A stretch of DNA of 24,919 nt from CAZIAK01 sp964537035 (GCA_964537035.1 CAZIAK010000060.1:1-24919); one strand, 5' to 3'. Positions 1-8,087 are shown, counted from the first letter of the stretch. Numbers and translations are program-made. The notes: a model not told the origin generated them from the sequence alone.

Positions 1-48
1 ACGAAGGCGCAACCACGCTCTCGCGACGAACTCCGCGAATAGGTCGGA

Positions 49-954
49 CTAGCGGTCGGGGCGTTGGGCCAGGGCCAGGAGGTGGCTCTCGTAGGGTAGG
101 GGGACTCGGCGACCCAGTGTCCTCTCTGCTTTGCAGAGGGCGGTCATGAGGGCGTTGGTCCTGGGGCCTGGGGGGACTCGGCGTCTGGCTAGCCAGGCTG
201 CGGGGTCGTCGGGTGGCTGCTGCTCGGGCGACGAGCTGCGACGATTTGCCAGGGCGATCAGGGTGATGGCTGAGTGGAAGGGGCGCAGGCGCAGCACGTC
301 AAAGCCAGCGCTGGCCAGGGCGGCCCGCAGGGTCAGCCGGGTGTAGCGGCGGCGGTGGCCAACCACGGTGTCTTCCTGCGACCAGAGGGACGGGCGGGCC
401 GGGACGCTCACCAGCAACAGGCCTCCGGGACGCAGGGCCTCGTGGCAGGCTCCCAGCAGCGGCGCCTCTTCGGCATGCTCCAGCACATCCATGAGCGCCA
501 CCCCGTCCACTGCCTCGGCAAGCGGCAAGGCCGTCGCCCCGCTACGCAGCAAGGGGCCGGTCATCCGCTCTCGGGCGACGGCCAAGCCAGCCAGGCTGGC
601 GTCCACGCCGATCACGTCCAGGCCCAGCGGCTCCAGCTGTTGCGCCACGAAGCCCGTACCGCAGCCCACATCCAAGATCGTCGAGAGACCCAGGCGCCCC
701 ACCCACGGCCGCAGCTCCTGAACCACGACCCCGTTGCGGGAGGCGTACCACCAGCCTTGCTCCTCCATGACGCGATCGAGGGCGTAGAGGCCGTCGGGGT
801 AGTCGCTCTCGCCGGCCAGATCGTCCAGAACGATCACGCCTCCCTCGCTCGACAGCTCGTGCCCGCAGGACGGGCAAGGAGGGGACGCGGCGGGGCAGAG
901 AGGGCGCGCCGCAGCGCAGCGGGGGCAGCGCAATCGAGGGAGGGTTCGAGGCAA
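49..954 (-). CDS. Zinc-ribbon class I SAM-dependent methyltransferase
   Basis: A 301-residue protein. Residues 10-30 hold four cysteines (C10, C13, C27, C30) in two CxxC pairs, a zinc-ribbon knuckle. A Rossmann methyltransferase domain follows, with the SAM-binding motif LDVGCGTG at 94-101, an acidic residue ending strand 2 (GVDAS, 116-120), MDVLEH at 155-160 and LRPGGLLLVSVP at 174-185. The segment GHRRRYT (199-205) is frequent in Methyltransf_11 proteins of cell-surface polysaccharide and lipid clusters. The substrate cannot be read from sequence. The start codon is TTG, chosen because no ATG lies nearby and a GAGGTGG Shine-Dalgarno-like run sits about six bases before it. The tRNA-Cys gene lies 56 bases upstream on the same strand, so co-transcription is possible. 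Family is secure, substrate unknown. Confidence 0.85.
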   Translation of the reverse strand: MPRTLPRLRCPRCAAARPLCPAASPPCPSCGHELSSEGGVIVLDDLAGESDYPDGLYALDRVMEEQGWWYASRNGVVVQELRPWVGRLGLSTILDVGCGTGFVAQQLEPLGLDVIGVDASLAGLAVARERMTGPLLRSGATALPLAEAVDGVALMDVLEHAEEAPLLGACHEALRPGGLLLVSVPARPSLWSQEDTVVGHRRRYTRLTLRAALASAGFDVLRLRPFHSAITLIALANRRSSSPEQQPPDDPAAWLARRRVPPGPRTNALMTALCKAERTLGRRVPLPYESHLLALAQRPDR

Positions 955-1010
955 GACTCACCACCTCGCAGGAGGCTGACCGCACCGTGGCCGGCCAGGG
1001 GCATGAAGAA

Positions 1011-1085
1011 TGGAGGCGGCACCCGGATTCGAACCGGGGAATGACGGATTTGCAATCCGTTGCCTTACCACTTGGCCATGCCGCC
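1011..1085 (-). tRNA. tRNA-Cys (anticodon GCA), CCA encoded
   Basis: On the minus strand a full cloverleaf can be folded. The acceptor stem GGCGGCA pairs perfectly with TGCCGCC. The anticodon stem ACGGA/TCCGT closes the seven-base loop TTGCAAA, which carries anticodon GCA. The T arm is CCCGG-TTCGAAT-CCGGG. The D arm is short with a GG pair in the loop. The discriminator is U and the terminal CCA is encoded in the DNA (1011-1013). The discriminator U73 agrees with the known identity of bacterial tRNA-Cys. Confidence 0.97.
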
Positions 1086-1104
1086 GCCGGATCACGCGGG
1101 CAGA

Positions 1105-1110
1105 ACCATA
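1105..1110 (-). promoter_or_regulatory. Possible -10 box for tRNA-Cys
   Basis: On the minus strand TATGGT (4 of 6 matches to TATAAT) lies 19 bases before the tRNA 5' end, followed by a GC-rich stretch. No convincing -35 hexamer is seen about 17 bases further upstream. The 115-base gap 1086-1200 separates divergent genes and so must hold promoters for both. This box is only the best candidate for the tRNA side. Confidence 0.25.
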
Positions 1111-1200
1111 GCAGGGCCGATGGGCCCGGGCCAGCGATCACCCCGATCTCGGATCTGTCGCCCCCAGCAGCTACAACCTGTGCCAGGGAGAGACATCGCC

Positions 1201-2211
1201 ATGCCATCCAGCCATCCAGACCAGGCCCTCTTTGACGGCCAGAAGCCCTTCCCCCTCATCGCTGCCTGCGACCACTATGCCGGCACCGAGAAGACCATGA
1301 CCAAGGCCCTGGCCTTGCAGGAGGCTCACACTGCGGCCTTCGACGTGACCCTCGACCTCGAAGACGGCGCCCCCACCGGCCAGGAGAAGAGCCAAGCCGA
1401 GCTCGTGGTGGACCTGCTCAACAGCGAGGCCAACGCGAAGGGCCGGGCCGGTGTGCGCATCCACGACCATGCCAGCCCCTACTGGCATCAAGACGTCGAC
1501 TTGTTGGTGCGAGGTGCCGGTCGGCGCATCGCCCACATCACCATCCCCAAGGCGGAGACCGCTCGGCAGCTGGCCGAGATGATCACCTACATCCAGAACG
1601 CGTGCGCCTTCACCGAGGTCGGCCGTGAGATCCCGATCCATGTACTGATCGAGACTCATGGGGCGCTCTTCGATGCCTACAAGATCGCCGCCTTGCCATG
1701 GCTGCGGGGCCTCGACTTCGGGATCATGGACTTCGTCTCCAGTCACCACGGCGCGATCAGCTCGGAGGCCATGAAGTCCCCCCAGCAGTTCGAACACGTG
1801 TTGCTGCGGCGGGCCAAGGGCATTCAGGTCTCAGCGGCCCTCGCCCACGGACTGGTCCCTGCCCACGGGGTGACCCTGGCCGTGCGCGACCAGGCCCAGG
1901 TGAGGGACGATGCCCAGCGGGCCCGGGACGAGTTTGGCTACCTGCGCATGTGGTCCATCCACCCCTCGCAGATCGACCCCATCCTCGAGGCCTTCGCTCC
2001 TCGCACAGCAGAGCTCGAGATCGCCGCACGGGTGCTCTGCGAAGCCGTCACCAAGAGCTGGGCGCCCGTGGACATCGACGGCAAGCTCTACGACCGGGCC
2101 AGCTATCGCTACTTCTGGCAGCTGGCCAAGCGCGCCCGGCTCAACGATCAGGCTCTGCCCGGTGATCTGCTCACGGCGTTCTTCTCGGAGGACAGTGCCT
2201 CAGCGAGCTGA
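1201..2211 (+). CDS. HpcH/HpaI aldolase - citrate lyase (CitE-like) family protein
   Basis: A 336-residue CitE-type TIM-barrel lyase. Members cleave or form C-C or thioester bonds of CoA esters such as malyl-CoA and citramalyl-CoA, using Mg2+. Visible family motifs are DLEDGAPT at 52-59, R86, IPKAET at 115-120, IETHGAL at 150-156 (its Glu is the expected metal ligand), a downstream Asp in DFGIMDF (172-178) and SIHPSQI at 252-258. The frame is open upstream to 1060, but that part overlaps the tRNA. The ATG at 1201 follows a GGGAGAG ribosome site and gives a normal family N-terminus. The gene stands alone, divergent from the tRNA and convergent with the next gene, so the substrate cannot be inferred. 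The metal-site Asp segment lacks the GTEDY-like form common in malyl-CoA lyases, so a narrower name is not justified. Confidence 0.85.
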   Translation: MPSSHPDQALFDGQKPFPLIAACDHYAGTEKTMTKALALQEAHTAAFDVTLDLEDGAPTGQEKSQAELVVDLLNSEANAKGRAGVRIHDHASPYWHQDVDLLVRGAGRRIAHITIPKAETARQLAEMITYIQNACAFTEVGREIPIHVLIETHGALFDAYKIAALPWLRGLDFGIMDFVSSHHGAISSEAMKSPQQFEHVLLRRAKGIQVSAALAHGLVPAHGVTLAVRDQAQVRDDAQRARDEFGYLRMWSIHPSQIDPILEAFAPRTAELEIAARVLCEAVTKSWAPVDIDGKLYDRASYRYFWQLAKRARLNDQALPGDLLTAFFSEDSASAS

Positions 2212-2318
2212 GGGCCTGCCCGTCGTGAAGCGCCCGGAGCGGTCGCGAAGATCACCAGAACCCTGTGCGAAGACCCAGCCACACGGCCGACCAAGAGACG
2301 GCGGGCCGGAAGCGCGTC

Positions 2319-2792
2319 CTACCCGGCGCTCGGCGATAGCTTCGCCAGCGCCTCTTCGAGCTCGCTGACCTCGGGCCACTGGGCCGAGGCCACGGTGAGG
2401 TACAGCGCGACGTCGTCCGAGTCGTGATCGGCCGTGAGAGACTCGATCGCAGCGGCAACCTTGTCGCCGGCTGGCTTGGCCTCTTCGTCTTCGACCTGTC
2501 CGTCTTCGTGGGCCACGTCGGTGGCCTCCAGGAAGTCGGTCACCAGCTGTTTGCGCGGGCCCAGCAGGTAGCTGCGAATGATGTCCTGAGCCAGGGCGTC
2601 GTCTCGCTGGCGCACCAGGAACGCTCGCAGACCCTTGACCTTGTAGGCCACCGCCCGCTTGAGCAGGCTGCTCGGGCGGGAGTTCAGGGCCTTGGCGATG
2701 GGCGTGTCGAGGGCCGCACGCACTTCGTCGGGCAGCGCTTCGTAGATGACCTGCAGCCGCTCAAGGGGCTGGTCTGTCAGCAGCTGGTACAC
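2319..2792 (-). CDS. Uncharacterised 157-residue protein downstream of pepA
   Basis: I do not recognise a family. The N-terminal 90 residues are predicted helical and basic (LKRAVAYKVKGLRAFLVRQR near 44-63). Residues 91-115 form an acidic Glu/Asp-rich linker, and a short helical segment with Glu/Leu heptads ends the chain. There is no signal peptide, transmembrane segment or cysteine pair, so it should be cytosolic. The start is GTG at 2792 with a good GGAGAG ribosome site five bases before it. The aminopeptidase gene stops 28 bases upstream on the same strand, so the two are very probably co-transcribed. The 107-base convergent gap to the citE-like gene (2212-2318) shows no clear hairpin terminator. 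Coding status is supported by the ribosome site, the spacing and a plausible composition. Confidence 0.7.
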   Translation of the reverse strand: MYQLLTDQPLERLQVIYEALPDEVRAALDTPIAKALNSRPSSLLKRAVAYKVKGLRAFLVRQRDDALAQDIIRSYLLGPRKQLVTDFLEATDVAHEDGQVEDEEAKPAGDKVAAAIESLTADHDSDDVALYLTVASAQWPEVSELEEALAKLSPSAG

Positions 2793-2820
2793 GGTGTCTC
2801 TCCAAGCTCAACCCGAAGGC

Positions 2821-4275
2821 TCAGCGGCCCCAGTTCACGACGGCGTCATGCAGCAAGCGCACGCCGAAGCCACGGGCACCCGGAGGCATGCCCTGACGGG
2901 TCTTCATCTCCCACGCGGCGCCAGCCACATCGAGGTGCGCGTGGGGCACGCCCTCGGTGAAGCTGAACAAGAAGGCTGCAGCGGTGCAGGAGCCGCCTTC
3001 GCGACCCGCAGAGTTGCGGACGTCCGCCCAGCGACTCTTGACCATATCGGAGTAGCTGTCATAGGTCGGCATGGGCCAGAGCTTCTCCGAGGTGCGCTCA
3101 GAAGCACCCAGCAACCGCTTCGACAGACGCTCGTCCCGACAGAACATGCCCGCGGCCTCGTGCCCCAGAGCCACCACGATGGCGCCGGTGAGAGTGGCCA
3201 TGTCGATGATCGCCTCGGGCTTCTTGAGCGTGGCCAGGTGCAGGGCGTCCGCCAAGACGACGCGACCTTCGGCGTCGGTGTTGATCACCTCGATGGTCTT
3301 GCCCGAGCCGGTGGTGACCACGTCGCCAGGACGATAGGCCGTGCTGCTGGGCATGTTCTCGGCCGCACCCACGATGCCGATCACCCGCACACCCTTGGGC
3401 CGGGTGCGCGCGATGGCAGCCATGAGACCGATGGTCGCCGCAGCGCCGCACATGTCGTAGCGCATTTCCTCCATGCCGCCGCTGGGCTTGATGGAGATGC
3501 CGCCCGAGTCGAAGGTCAGACCCTTGCCCACGATGCAGAGGGTGTGCGTGTAGCCCGCGGGCTTGTAGTCCATCTCGATCAGGTAGGACTCTTTGGCGCT
3601 GCCCTGACCCACGGCCAGGATGCCACCCATCTTCATGCGTTGCAGGGCCTTGGTGTTGTGGGCCTTGAAGCCCATCTTGCCCTTCGAGCAGATCTTGGCC
3701 GCCACGTCGCGCAGGTAGGTGGGGTCGGCGATGTTGCTCGGCAGATCACCCAGCTCGCGAGCCAAGTTGGTGCCTTCGGCCACACCCTTGGCGTCGTTCA
3801 TCACCGCCGCCGCGCCCTTGATCGAAGAGACGATCGTGGCCGAGGCCAGAGCTGCGTGCTCAGCCTTCTTGAGCGGATACTGGTAGGTGCTCAGCACCAG
3901 TCCGCTGGCGCAGGCGCCCAGGCTGGTCTTGTCAAACGAGAGCTTGCCCGCAGTGGCCACGGTGACCTTGCTGAGGTCGAGAGCGGCGGCCTCACGGCCC
4001 ACGATCATGCCCGCGTGGCGATAGTCGGCGTCGGTCACATCGGCCAGCTTGCCCATGCCGATCAGCAGCAGCGCCCTGGGGCCGCCCTTCTCATCTGCGT
4101 GCAGCACCAGGGTCTTGCCGGGCTTGCCGCTGAAGACCCCCTTGCGCATGAGCGACACAGCCTTCGCGCCCAAGGCTCCGCCGGGGAGCTCTTTGGCCCG
4201 GACCGAGTCCACCAGCAAGGCCAGCAGGGGGACGTTGGCTGTCAATGATTTGGTCGTGCCGTGGGTCAATCGCAT
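2821..4275 (-). CDS. pepA: Leucyl (cytosol) aminopeptidase, peptidase family M17
   Basis: A 484-residue M17 aminopeptidase, which removes N-terminal residues from peptides with two metal ions in a hexamer. Every active-site element of the family is present. Metal ligands are K251 and D256 (VGKGLTFDSGG), D274 (YDMCGAA), and D334 and E336 (NTDAEGR). The catalytic pair is K263 (SIKPS) and R338. The N-terminal 160 residues form the regulatory/hexamer domain. The frame runs open far upstream, but the ATG at 4275 is chosen. It follows AAGGAG at about 12 bases, matches the usual length near 480-500, and leaves a 96-base gap to the divergent rsmE gene. E. coli PepA also binds DNA; nothing here tests that. 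It leads a two-gene unit with the unknown 157-residue protein. Confidence 0.96.
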   Translation of the reverse strand: MRLTHGTTKSLTANVPLLALLVDSVRAKELPGGALGAKAVSLMRKGVFSGKPGKTLVLHADEKGGPRALLLIGMGKLADVTDADYRHAGMIVGREAAALDLSKVTVATAGKLSFDKTSLGACASGLVLSTYQYPLKKAEHAALASATIVSSIKGAAAVMNDAKGVAEGTNLARELGDLPSNIADPTYLRDVAAKICSKGKMGFKAHNTKALQRMKMGGILAVGQGSAKESYLIEMDYKPAGYTHTLCIVGKGLTFDSGGISIKPSGGMEEMRYDMCGAAATIGLMAAIARTRPKGVRVIGIVGAAENMPSSTAYRPGDVVTTGSGKTIEVINTDAEGRVVLADALHLATLKKPEAIIDMATLTGAIVVALGHEAAGMFCRDERLSKRLLGASERTSEKLWPMPTYDSYSDMVKSRWADVRNSAGREGGSCTAAAFLFSFTEGVPHAHLDVAGAAWEMKTRQGMPPGARGFGVRLLHDAVVNWGR

Positions 4276-4371
4276 GGTGACTCTCGACTCCTTGCAAAGC
4301 TGCCTGGATGATGGAAAGGCGAACGGTAGCACATGGGCATCCCGCCCCCTATCGGAGCCCTGCTTCAGGCC

Positions 4372-5082
4372 ATGCCACACACACCGCGATGCCTCGTCAC
4401 AGACGTCGATGAGCCCGACCTGCGCGTGGACCGCGCCGGGGTCCACCACTTCGAGCGGGTGCTGCGACTCGAACCGGGAGAGCCCATCGAACTGGTGGAC
4501 GGCCACGGCGGGCTGGCCAGGGCCCGCTGGGGGCGAAGGGGCGTGCTCACCCAGGTGGTCGTCGCTCCCCGCACCGCGCCCCCCACCGCACCCTTCGTGC
4601 TCGCGGTGGCCCCTCCCAGGCCCTCGCGCCTGGACTGGCTGGTAGAGAAGGCTGCCGAGCTCGGCGTCTCCAGACTGCAGCTGCTGAAGACGCAACACAG
4701 CGGCCGAGACGTCTCCACCTCGCGCCTGGAGAAACTCACCCGCAAGGCGGGCGAGGCCCTGATGCAGTGTCGGCGGCTCCATCAGATGGAGATCGCGCCG
4801 TCTGCATCACTGGAGGCCGTGTTGAACAGCTGGTCCGGGGCCGCTCCTTGGTTGGCCAGCCCCGGAGCGGCGACGGCCCCTGCCGTGGGGAGCACGACAG
4901 AGCCGGCCCCGCTCTTGGGCTTGGTCGGCCCAGAGGGTGGTTGGCACGACGACGAGCTGAGTTTGGCCCAAGACTCGGGGGCTGTCCCCGTGGGTCTGGG
5001 GTCAGGGGTCCTGCGGGTCGAAACCGCCGCTCTGGCCCTGGCCGTCATCGCTTCGTTGAGAGACGTCCCTGCCCGGCGCTGA
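4372..5082 (+). CDS. rsmE: 16S rRNA (uracil-1498-N3)-methyltransferase RsmE
   Basis: A 236-residue SPOUT-fold methyltransferase that modifies U1498 of 16S rRNA. An N-terminal PUA-like barrel (about 5-65) is followed by the knotted domain. EKAAELGV (92-99), LVGPEGGW (184-191) and GSGVLRVETAA (210-220) are the family's SAM-binding knot motifs. The ATG at 4372 gives the typical start close to the barrel. An in-frame ATG at 4333 would add 13 residues (MGIPPPIG...) and is less likely. Local divergence: the family's usual basic segment around residues 105-140 reads KTQHS and MQCRRLHQME, so the conserved Glu-Gln-Ser/Arg pattern is only partly kept. It is divergent from pepA and shares the 4276-4371 upstream region with it. 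Confidence 0.93.
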   Translation: MPHTPRCLVTDVDEPDLRVDRAGVHHFERVLRLEPGEPIELVDGHGGLARARWGRRGVLTQVVVAPRTAPPTAPFVLAVAPPRPSRLDWLVEKAAELGVSRLQLLKTQHSGRDVSTSRLEKLTRKAGEALMQCRRLHQMEIAPSASLEAVLNSWSGAAPWLASPGAATAPAVGSTTEPAPLLGLVGPEGGWHDDELSLAQDSGAVPVGLGSGVLRVETAALALAVIASLRDVPARR

Positions 5083-5104
5083 ACCGTTGAGCTCAGCCAA
5101 CTCG

Positions 5105-5134
5105 GTGACAGAGGCAGGCCGGGGGACGTAACAT
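5105..5134 (+). promoter_or_regulatory. Candidate promoter giving a near-leaderless udg mRNA
   Basis: GTGACA (5105-5110, 5 of 6 to the -35 consensus), an 18-base spacer, then TAACAT (5129-5134, 4 of 6 to the -10). The ATG of the glycosylase gene begins eight bases after the -10 box, so the transcript would start on or just before the start codon. No clear ribosome site precedes this ATG apart from GGGGGA overlapping the spacer, which fits leaderless translation. Pattern only, not proven. Confidence 0.4.
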
Positions 5135-5142
5135 CGCTCGCC

Positions 5143-5892
5143 ATGGACCCGGTCTTGCGGCGCTACCTGTCCTCCCTCGCGTCAGCTGGCGTGCGTAGGA
5201 TTCCTGTGGGCCAGGCGCGAGCCAGCGCAACGGCGCCGGCCCAGCGAGACGAGGGCCAGGGCGCCCCGACCTCAGGGACCCGAACCGCAGCTGCACCGTC
5301 AGGAGGGCCGGGTCCAGGAGCGCAGGGCCATGAGGCTCAGGCTGCCCTCGACGCCGTGGCCGCCGAGGTGCGCTCGTGCCAGGCCTGCAAGCTCTGCCAG
5401 CAGCGCAACCAGGCCGTGCCGGGCGAGGGTTCGCCCCGGGCCTCCATCGTCTTCGTGGGCGAGGGCCCGGGGGCCGACGAGGACCGCAGCGGCCGCCCGT
5501 TCGTGGGGCCGGCGGGCCAGCTGCTCGAGGACATCATCACCAAGGGCATGGGCCTGACCCGCCCGGACGTCTTCATCTGCAACGTGGTCAAGTGCCGGCC
5601 GCCGGGAAACCGGGTGCCCGAGCCAGACGAGAGCGGGGCTTGCAGGGGGTTTCTCGATCGTCAGCTGGCAGCCATTGCCCCCCGGGTCATCTGCACCCTG
5701 GGCGCCACGGCAAGTCAGTTGCTGCTCCAGACCGACCTCTCTATTGGCCGGCTGAGAGGCAGAAGTCACCGTTACGGCGAAATCCCTGTCATCCCCACCT
5801 ATCATCCCGCCTATCTCTTGCGGACCCCATCGGCGAAGCGCGCCACCTGGGAGGACATTCAACAGGTCATGAAGATCGGGCTGCCCCTTTGA
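5143..5892 (+). CDS. Uracil-DNA glycosylase, family 4 (4Fe-4S)
   Basis: A 249-residue type-4 uracil-DNA glycosylase that removes uracil from DNA to start base-excision repair. Cysteines C79, C82 (CQAC), C151 (VVKCRPPGNR) and C167 fit the C-x2-C ... C-x15-C pattern that binds the family's 4Fe-4S cluster. The catalytic motif 1 is GEGPGADED (107-115), with Ala and Asp after GPG. The distal motif is HPAYLLR (221-227). Residues about 22-70 are a low-complexity Ala/Gly/Pro/Gln linker ahead of the enzyme domain. The stop codon shares a base with the ATG of the PilM-PilN gene (TGATG), so this repair gene is translationally coupled to the pilus-like operon and may lead it. No terminator lies between them. 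Confidence 0.93.
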   Translation: MDPVLRRYLSSLASAGVRRIPVGQARASATAPAQRDEGQGAPTSGTRTAAAPSGGPGPGAQGHEAQAALDAVAAEVRSCQACKLCQQRNQAVPGEGSPRASIVFVGEGPGADEDRSGRPFVGPAGQLLEDIITKGMGLTRPDVFICNVVKCRPPGNRVPEPDESGACRGFLDRQLAAIAPRVICTLGATASQLLLQTDLSIGRLRGRSHRYGEIPVIPTYHPAYLLRTPSAKRATWEDIQQVMKIGLPL

Positions 5893-7364
5893 TGCTGACC
5901 GCAGACACGGCCCTCGGCCTCGATGCCGTCGACGGTACGCTCAAGGCGGTGCTGCTGGCTCGGCGCGGGCGAAAGGTCGAGCTGCTGCGCACATGGCGGC
6001 TGCCCTACGCTCAGGAGCCTGACATCGCCGCGGGCCGGCGCCTGGCCCTGCGTCGCTTCGTAGAGCAAGCCCGCCCGGGAGCCTGGCCTCGCATCGTCGT
6101 GTCTGCCGATGACCGTGGGCACTTCAGCCAGACCTACCTTATTCCGTCCATGGTGGCTGCCCGTATCGACGAGATGGTCAGCTACGAGATCCTCAACGCC
6201 CTGGCCATTCCAGAAGAAGAGCTGATCCGTCGCCATCATGTGCGCAAGGGTGTGGTCGAGTGTCAGGTGCACGCGGTGGCGCTCGACAAGCGCTCGGTGA
6301 ACGCCTGCGCGGCAGAGCTGCGCGAGCTCAAGATGCCCTTCGATGAGCTGCAGCCCCCGGGCTACGCCCTGGCATCGTTCGTCGAACACGAGATGCCCCT
6401 GGGCAGAGATCGGGTCCTGCTGGGCGTGGGCGAGCTGTCCACTGAACTGGTGCTGCTCCGTGAAGATGGCCTGTGGACCCGGCATCTGCCCCTGGGTTTG
6501 GCCCACGAGCCCGACGAGAGCGATCTGGCCGCCCGGCTGCAAGCCGAGGTCGAGGCGGCGGTGTCCTATTTGTTGCCCCCCGACAGGCTCTTCCGCCCCG
6601 CCGACGTGGTGCTGACCGAAGAGGGGGCGCTCAGCCCGGCGCTCACCGGAGCCCTGCGCAAGGCCTTCGGAGTCCCGGTGACCCGCTTCGACGGGCTGCC
6701 GCGCATTGCGGTGGGCCGCAAGGCGAACCTGGGTGACCAGACCACCGCACAGGCCCTGTCCATGGGTCGGGCCTACGGGCTGGCGCTCATGGGCCTTGGC
6801 CTGGGGCGGTTCCACTGCCCGCCCTTGATCTCTGACACCCGGCGGCGTTCGGCCCGTCGTCTGCCCCTGGCCGCTGCCAGCCTGGTGCTCTCCGCCGCAG
6901 GACTGACCTTCGTCGGCCAGCTCGCCTCGGCCCGGGTCGACGCGCTCAACGAAGCCCTACCGCCCACCTTGGCTGCAGAGATCAAGGGCAACATCGCCCA
7001 GCGCAATCGGCTCGCGGCCCAGGAAGCCCAGCTCTCCGCCAGCCTCTCGACGGTGGACAGCCTGGTGGCCCGCCGAGGAGCGGCCCTGGCCATGCGCCCG
7101 GTGCTCGCCCGCCTGGCTCGGCTGGCAGAAGAGCGAGGCGACGACGTGCTCCACGTGGTGAGCGTCTGGCTGGCCCCTCCCGACGGCCGCCGCATGGGGC
7201 GACTTGAGATCAGCCTTGAGGCCTCGGGCCGGTTCGACGAGCTGCTGCCCCAGCGCATGAACACGGTGATGGCTGGCTTCGACCGCACCTGGGTCTTGAA
7301 CGGCCCCGTTCGCGATCCCTCGGTGCAGCTCTCTCGCTGGGACATGGAGGTCGAGCTACCGTGA
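5892..7364 (+). CDS. PilM-PilN fusion: actin-like ATPase domain with membrane PilN-like domain
   Basis: A 490-residue protein. Residues 5-305 resemble PilM, the cytoplasmic actin-fold component of type IV pilus platforms. The N-terminal phosphate-1 strand (ALGLDAVDGTLKAVLL, 7-22) and a phosphate-2-like segment (GVGELSTELVLLR, 178-190) occur at the expected spacing. After a basic stretch (RRRSARR, 317-323) comes one transmembrane helix (about 324-344). A coiled-coil-like segment and an alpha/beta domain like PilN's periplasmic ferredoxin fold follow. GspL of type II secretion has the same layout, so GspL-like is an equal description. The first phosphate loop lacks the usual DIGS-type glycines (DAVDGT), so nucleotide binding may be altered. 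It overlaps the upstream glycosylase stop by one base and the next gene by four. Confidence is good for PilM-like, moderate for the PilN part. Confidence 0.75.
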   Translation: MLTADTALGLDAVDGTLKAVLLARRGRKVELLRTWRLPYAQEPDIAAGRRLALRRFVEQARPGAWPRIVVSADDRGHFSQTYLIPSMVAARIDEMVSYEILNALAIPEEELIRRHHVRKGVVECQVHAVALDKRSVNACAAELRELKMPFDELQPPGYALASFVEHEMPLGRDRVLLGVGELSTELVLLREDGLWTRHLPLGLAHEPDESDLAARLQAEVEAAVSYLLPPDRLFRPADVVLTEEGALSPALTGALRKAFGVPVTRFDGLPRIAVGRKANLGDQTTAQALSMGRAYGLALMGLGLGRFHCPPLISDTRRRSARRLPLAAASLVLSAAGLTFVGQLASARVDALNEALPPTLAAEIKGNIAQRNRLAAQEAQLSASLSTVDSLVARRGAALAMRPVLARLARLAEERGDDVLHVVSVWLAPPDGRRMGRLEISLEASGRFDELLPQRMNTVMAGFDRTWVLNGPVRDPSVQLSRWDMEVELP

Positions 7365-8086
7365 GGGCCCTGGTCGTCGCAGCCATCCTCTTGTTCGCGG
7401 GTTCAGCGGTGGGCTTCTGGCTGCAGGGCTTGCCAGCCTACGCCGAGACAGCCAAAGCCAGAGGTGCCCTCGACCAGCGCGTTGCCAGCCTGACCGAGCT
7501 GCTGTCGGGGACGACCACCGTCCCCCACTCCGAGATCGACAGCTTTGACAGGCGGCTCGAAGACCTGGCCGGGCAGCTCGACGAGCGCCTGCTGCTCATG
7601 CTCGAGTCGCTCAGCCGGGAGCAGGCGCCGACCCTGGCCACCGTGCTCACCGGGAACGGCCCCTCGTGGTGCTCCCTTGAAAGCCCCATAGGACGACGGC
7701 TCGTCGAAGCTGCGGCGGGCCGGCCAAAGGTAGACGCCGCCCTGGCCACCGTGCTAGCAGCCATCGTCGAGGCGTCGGCCTTCGACCTCGAGTCTATCGA
7801 GCCCCGAGACGACGGCCAGCTGGTCGTGGTCCGCGGGGCACCACAGCTCACGTCCTACGCCGCAGAGTTCGTGGTGCTGTGTGAGGTCGAGCAGGCCCTG
7901 CAGATCCTGGAGAATCTGGCCTCAGAGCCTGGCGAACCCCTGCTCACCGTGGCCGCCGCATCGCTGAGGCGAGTTGAGCCGGGTCTCTGGCCGGCAAAAC
8001 CCGTGGGCCTGGGCAGCCCTCCGGTCCGGCTCTGGCTGACTGTCACGGCGTTGTTCCGCTCGGCCCCGACGAGAGGGGTGCGCTGA
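7361..8086 (+). CDS. PilO-like single-pass membrane protein
   Basis: A 241-residue protein with one N-terminal transmembrane helix (about 3-20), then a predicted coiled-coil region (30-90) and an alpha/beta C-terminal domain ending near 233. That topology, and its place directly after a PilN-like protein, is that of PilO (or GspM), which pairs with PilN to form the periplasmic stalk of the platform. I see no diagnostic PilO motif, and the family is poorly conserved, so the call rests on layout and context. The start is GTG at 7361 inside the GTGA stop/start overlap with the PilM-PilN gene, a strong coupling signal. One base separates its stop from the next gene. Confidence 0.6.
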   Translation: MRALVVAAILLFAGSAVGFWLQGLPAYAETAKARGALDQRVASLTELLSGTTTVPHSEIDSFDRRLEDLAGQLDERLLLMLESLSREQAPTLATVLTGNGPSWCSLESPIGRRLVEAAAGRPKVDAALATVLAAIVEASAFDLESIEPRDDGQLVVVRGAPQLTSYAAEFVVLCEVEQALQILENLASEPGEPLLTVAAASLRRVEPGLWPAKPVGLGSPPVRLWLTVTALFRSAPTRGVR

Positions 8087-8087
8087 G

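Noticed and set aside
21..38. Short TCGCG/CGCGA hairpin after the methyltransferase
   Set aside because: Only five base pairs with an eight-base loop and no T tract; too weak to call a terminator.
274..1044. A 256-codon plus-strand frame across the methyltransferase and tRNA
   Set aside because: It runs through the tRNA-Cys gene and opposite a well-supported methyltransferase; composition is that of a shadow frame.
1158..1180. TACAAC as a -10 box for the CitE-like gene
   Set aside because: Four of six matches but no acceptable -35 hexamer 16-18 bases upstream.
2212..2318. Possible bidirectional terminator between convergent genes
   Set aside because: Scanned for inverted repeats; only GGCC-type short palindromes expected at this GC content were found.
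2746..4248. A 500-codon open frame on the plus strand opposite the aminopeptidase gene
   Set aside because: It is a shadow of pepA: GC-rich third positions suppress stops on the other strand. Its product is His/Gly/Gln-rich with no domain, whereas the minus-strand frame carries the whole M17 active site.
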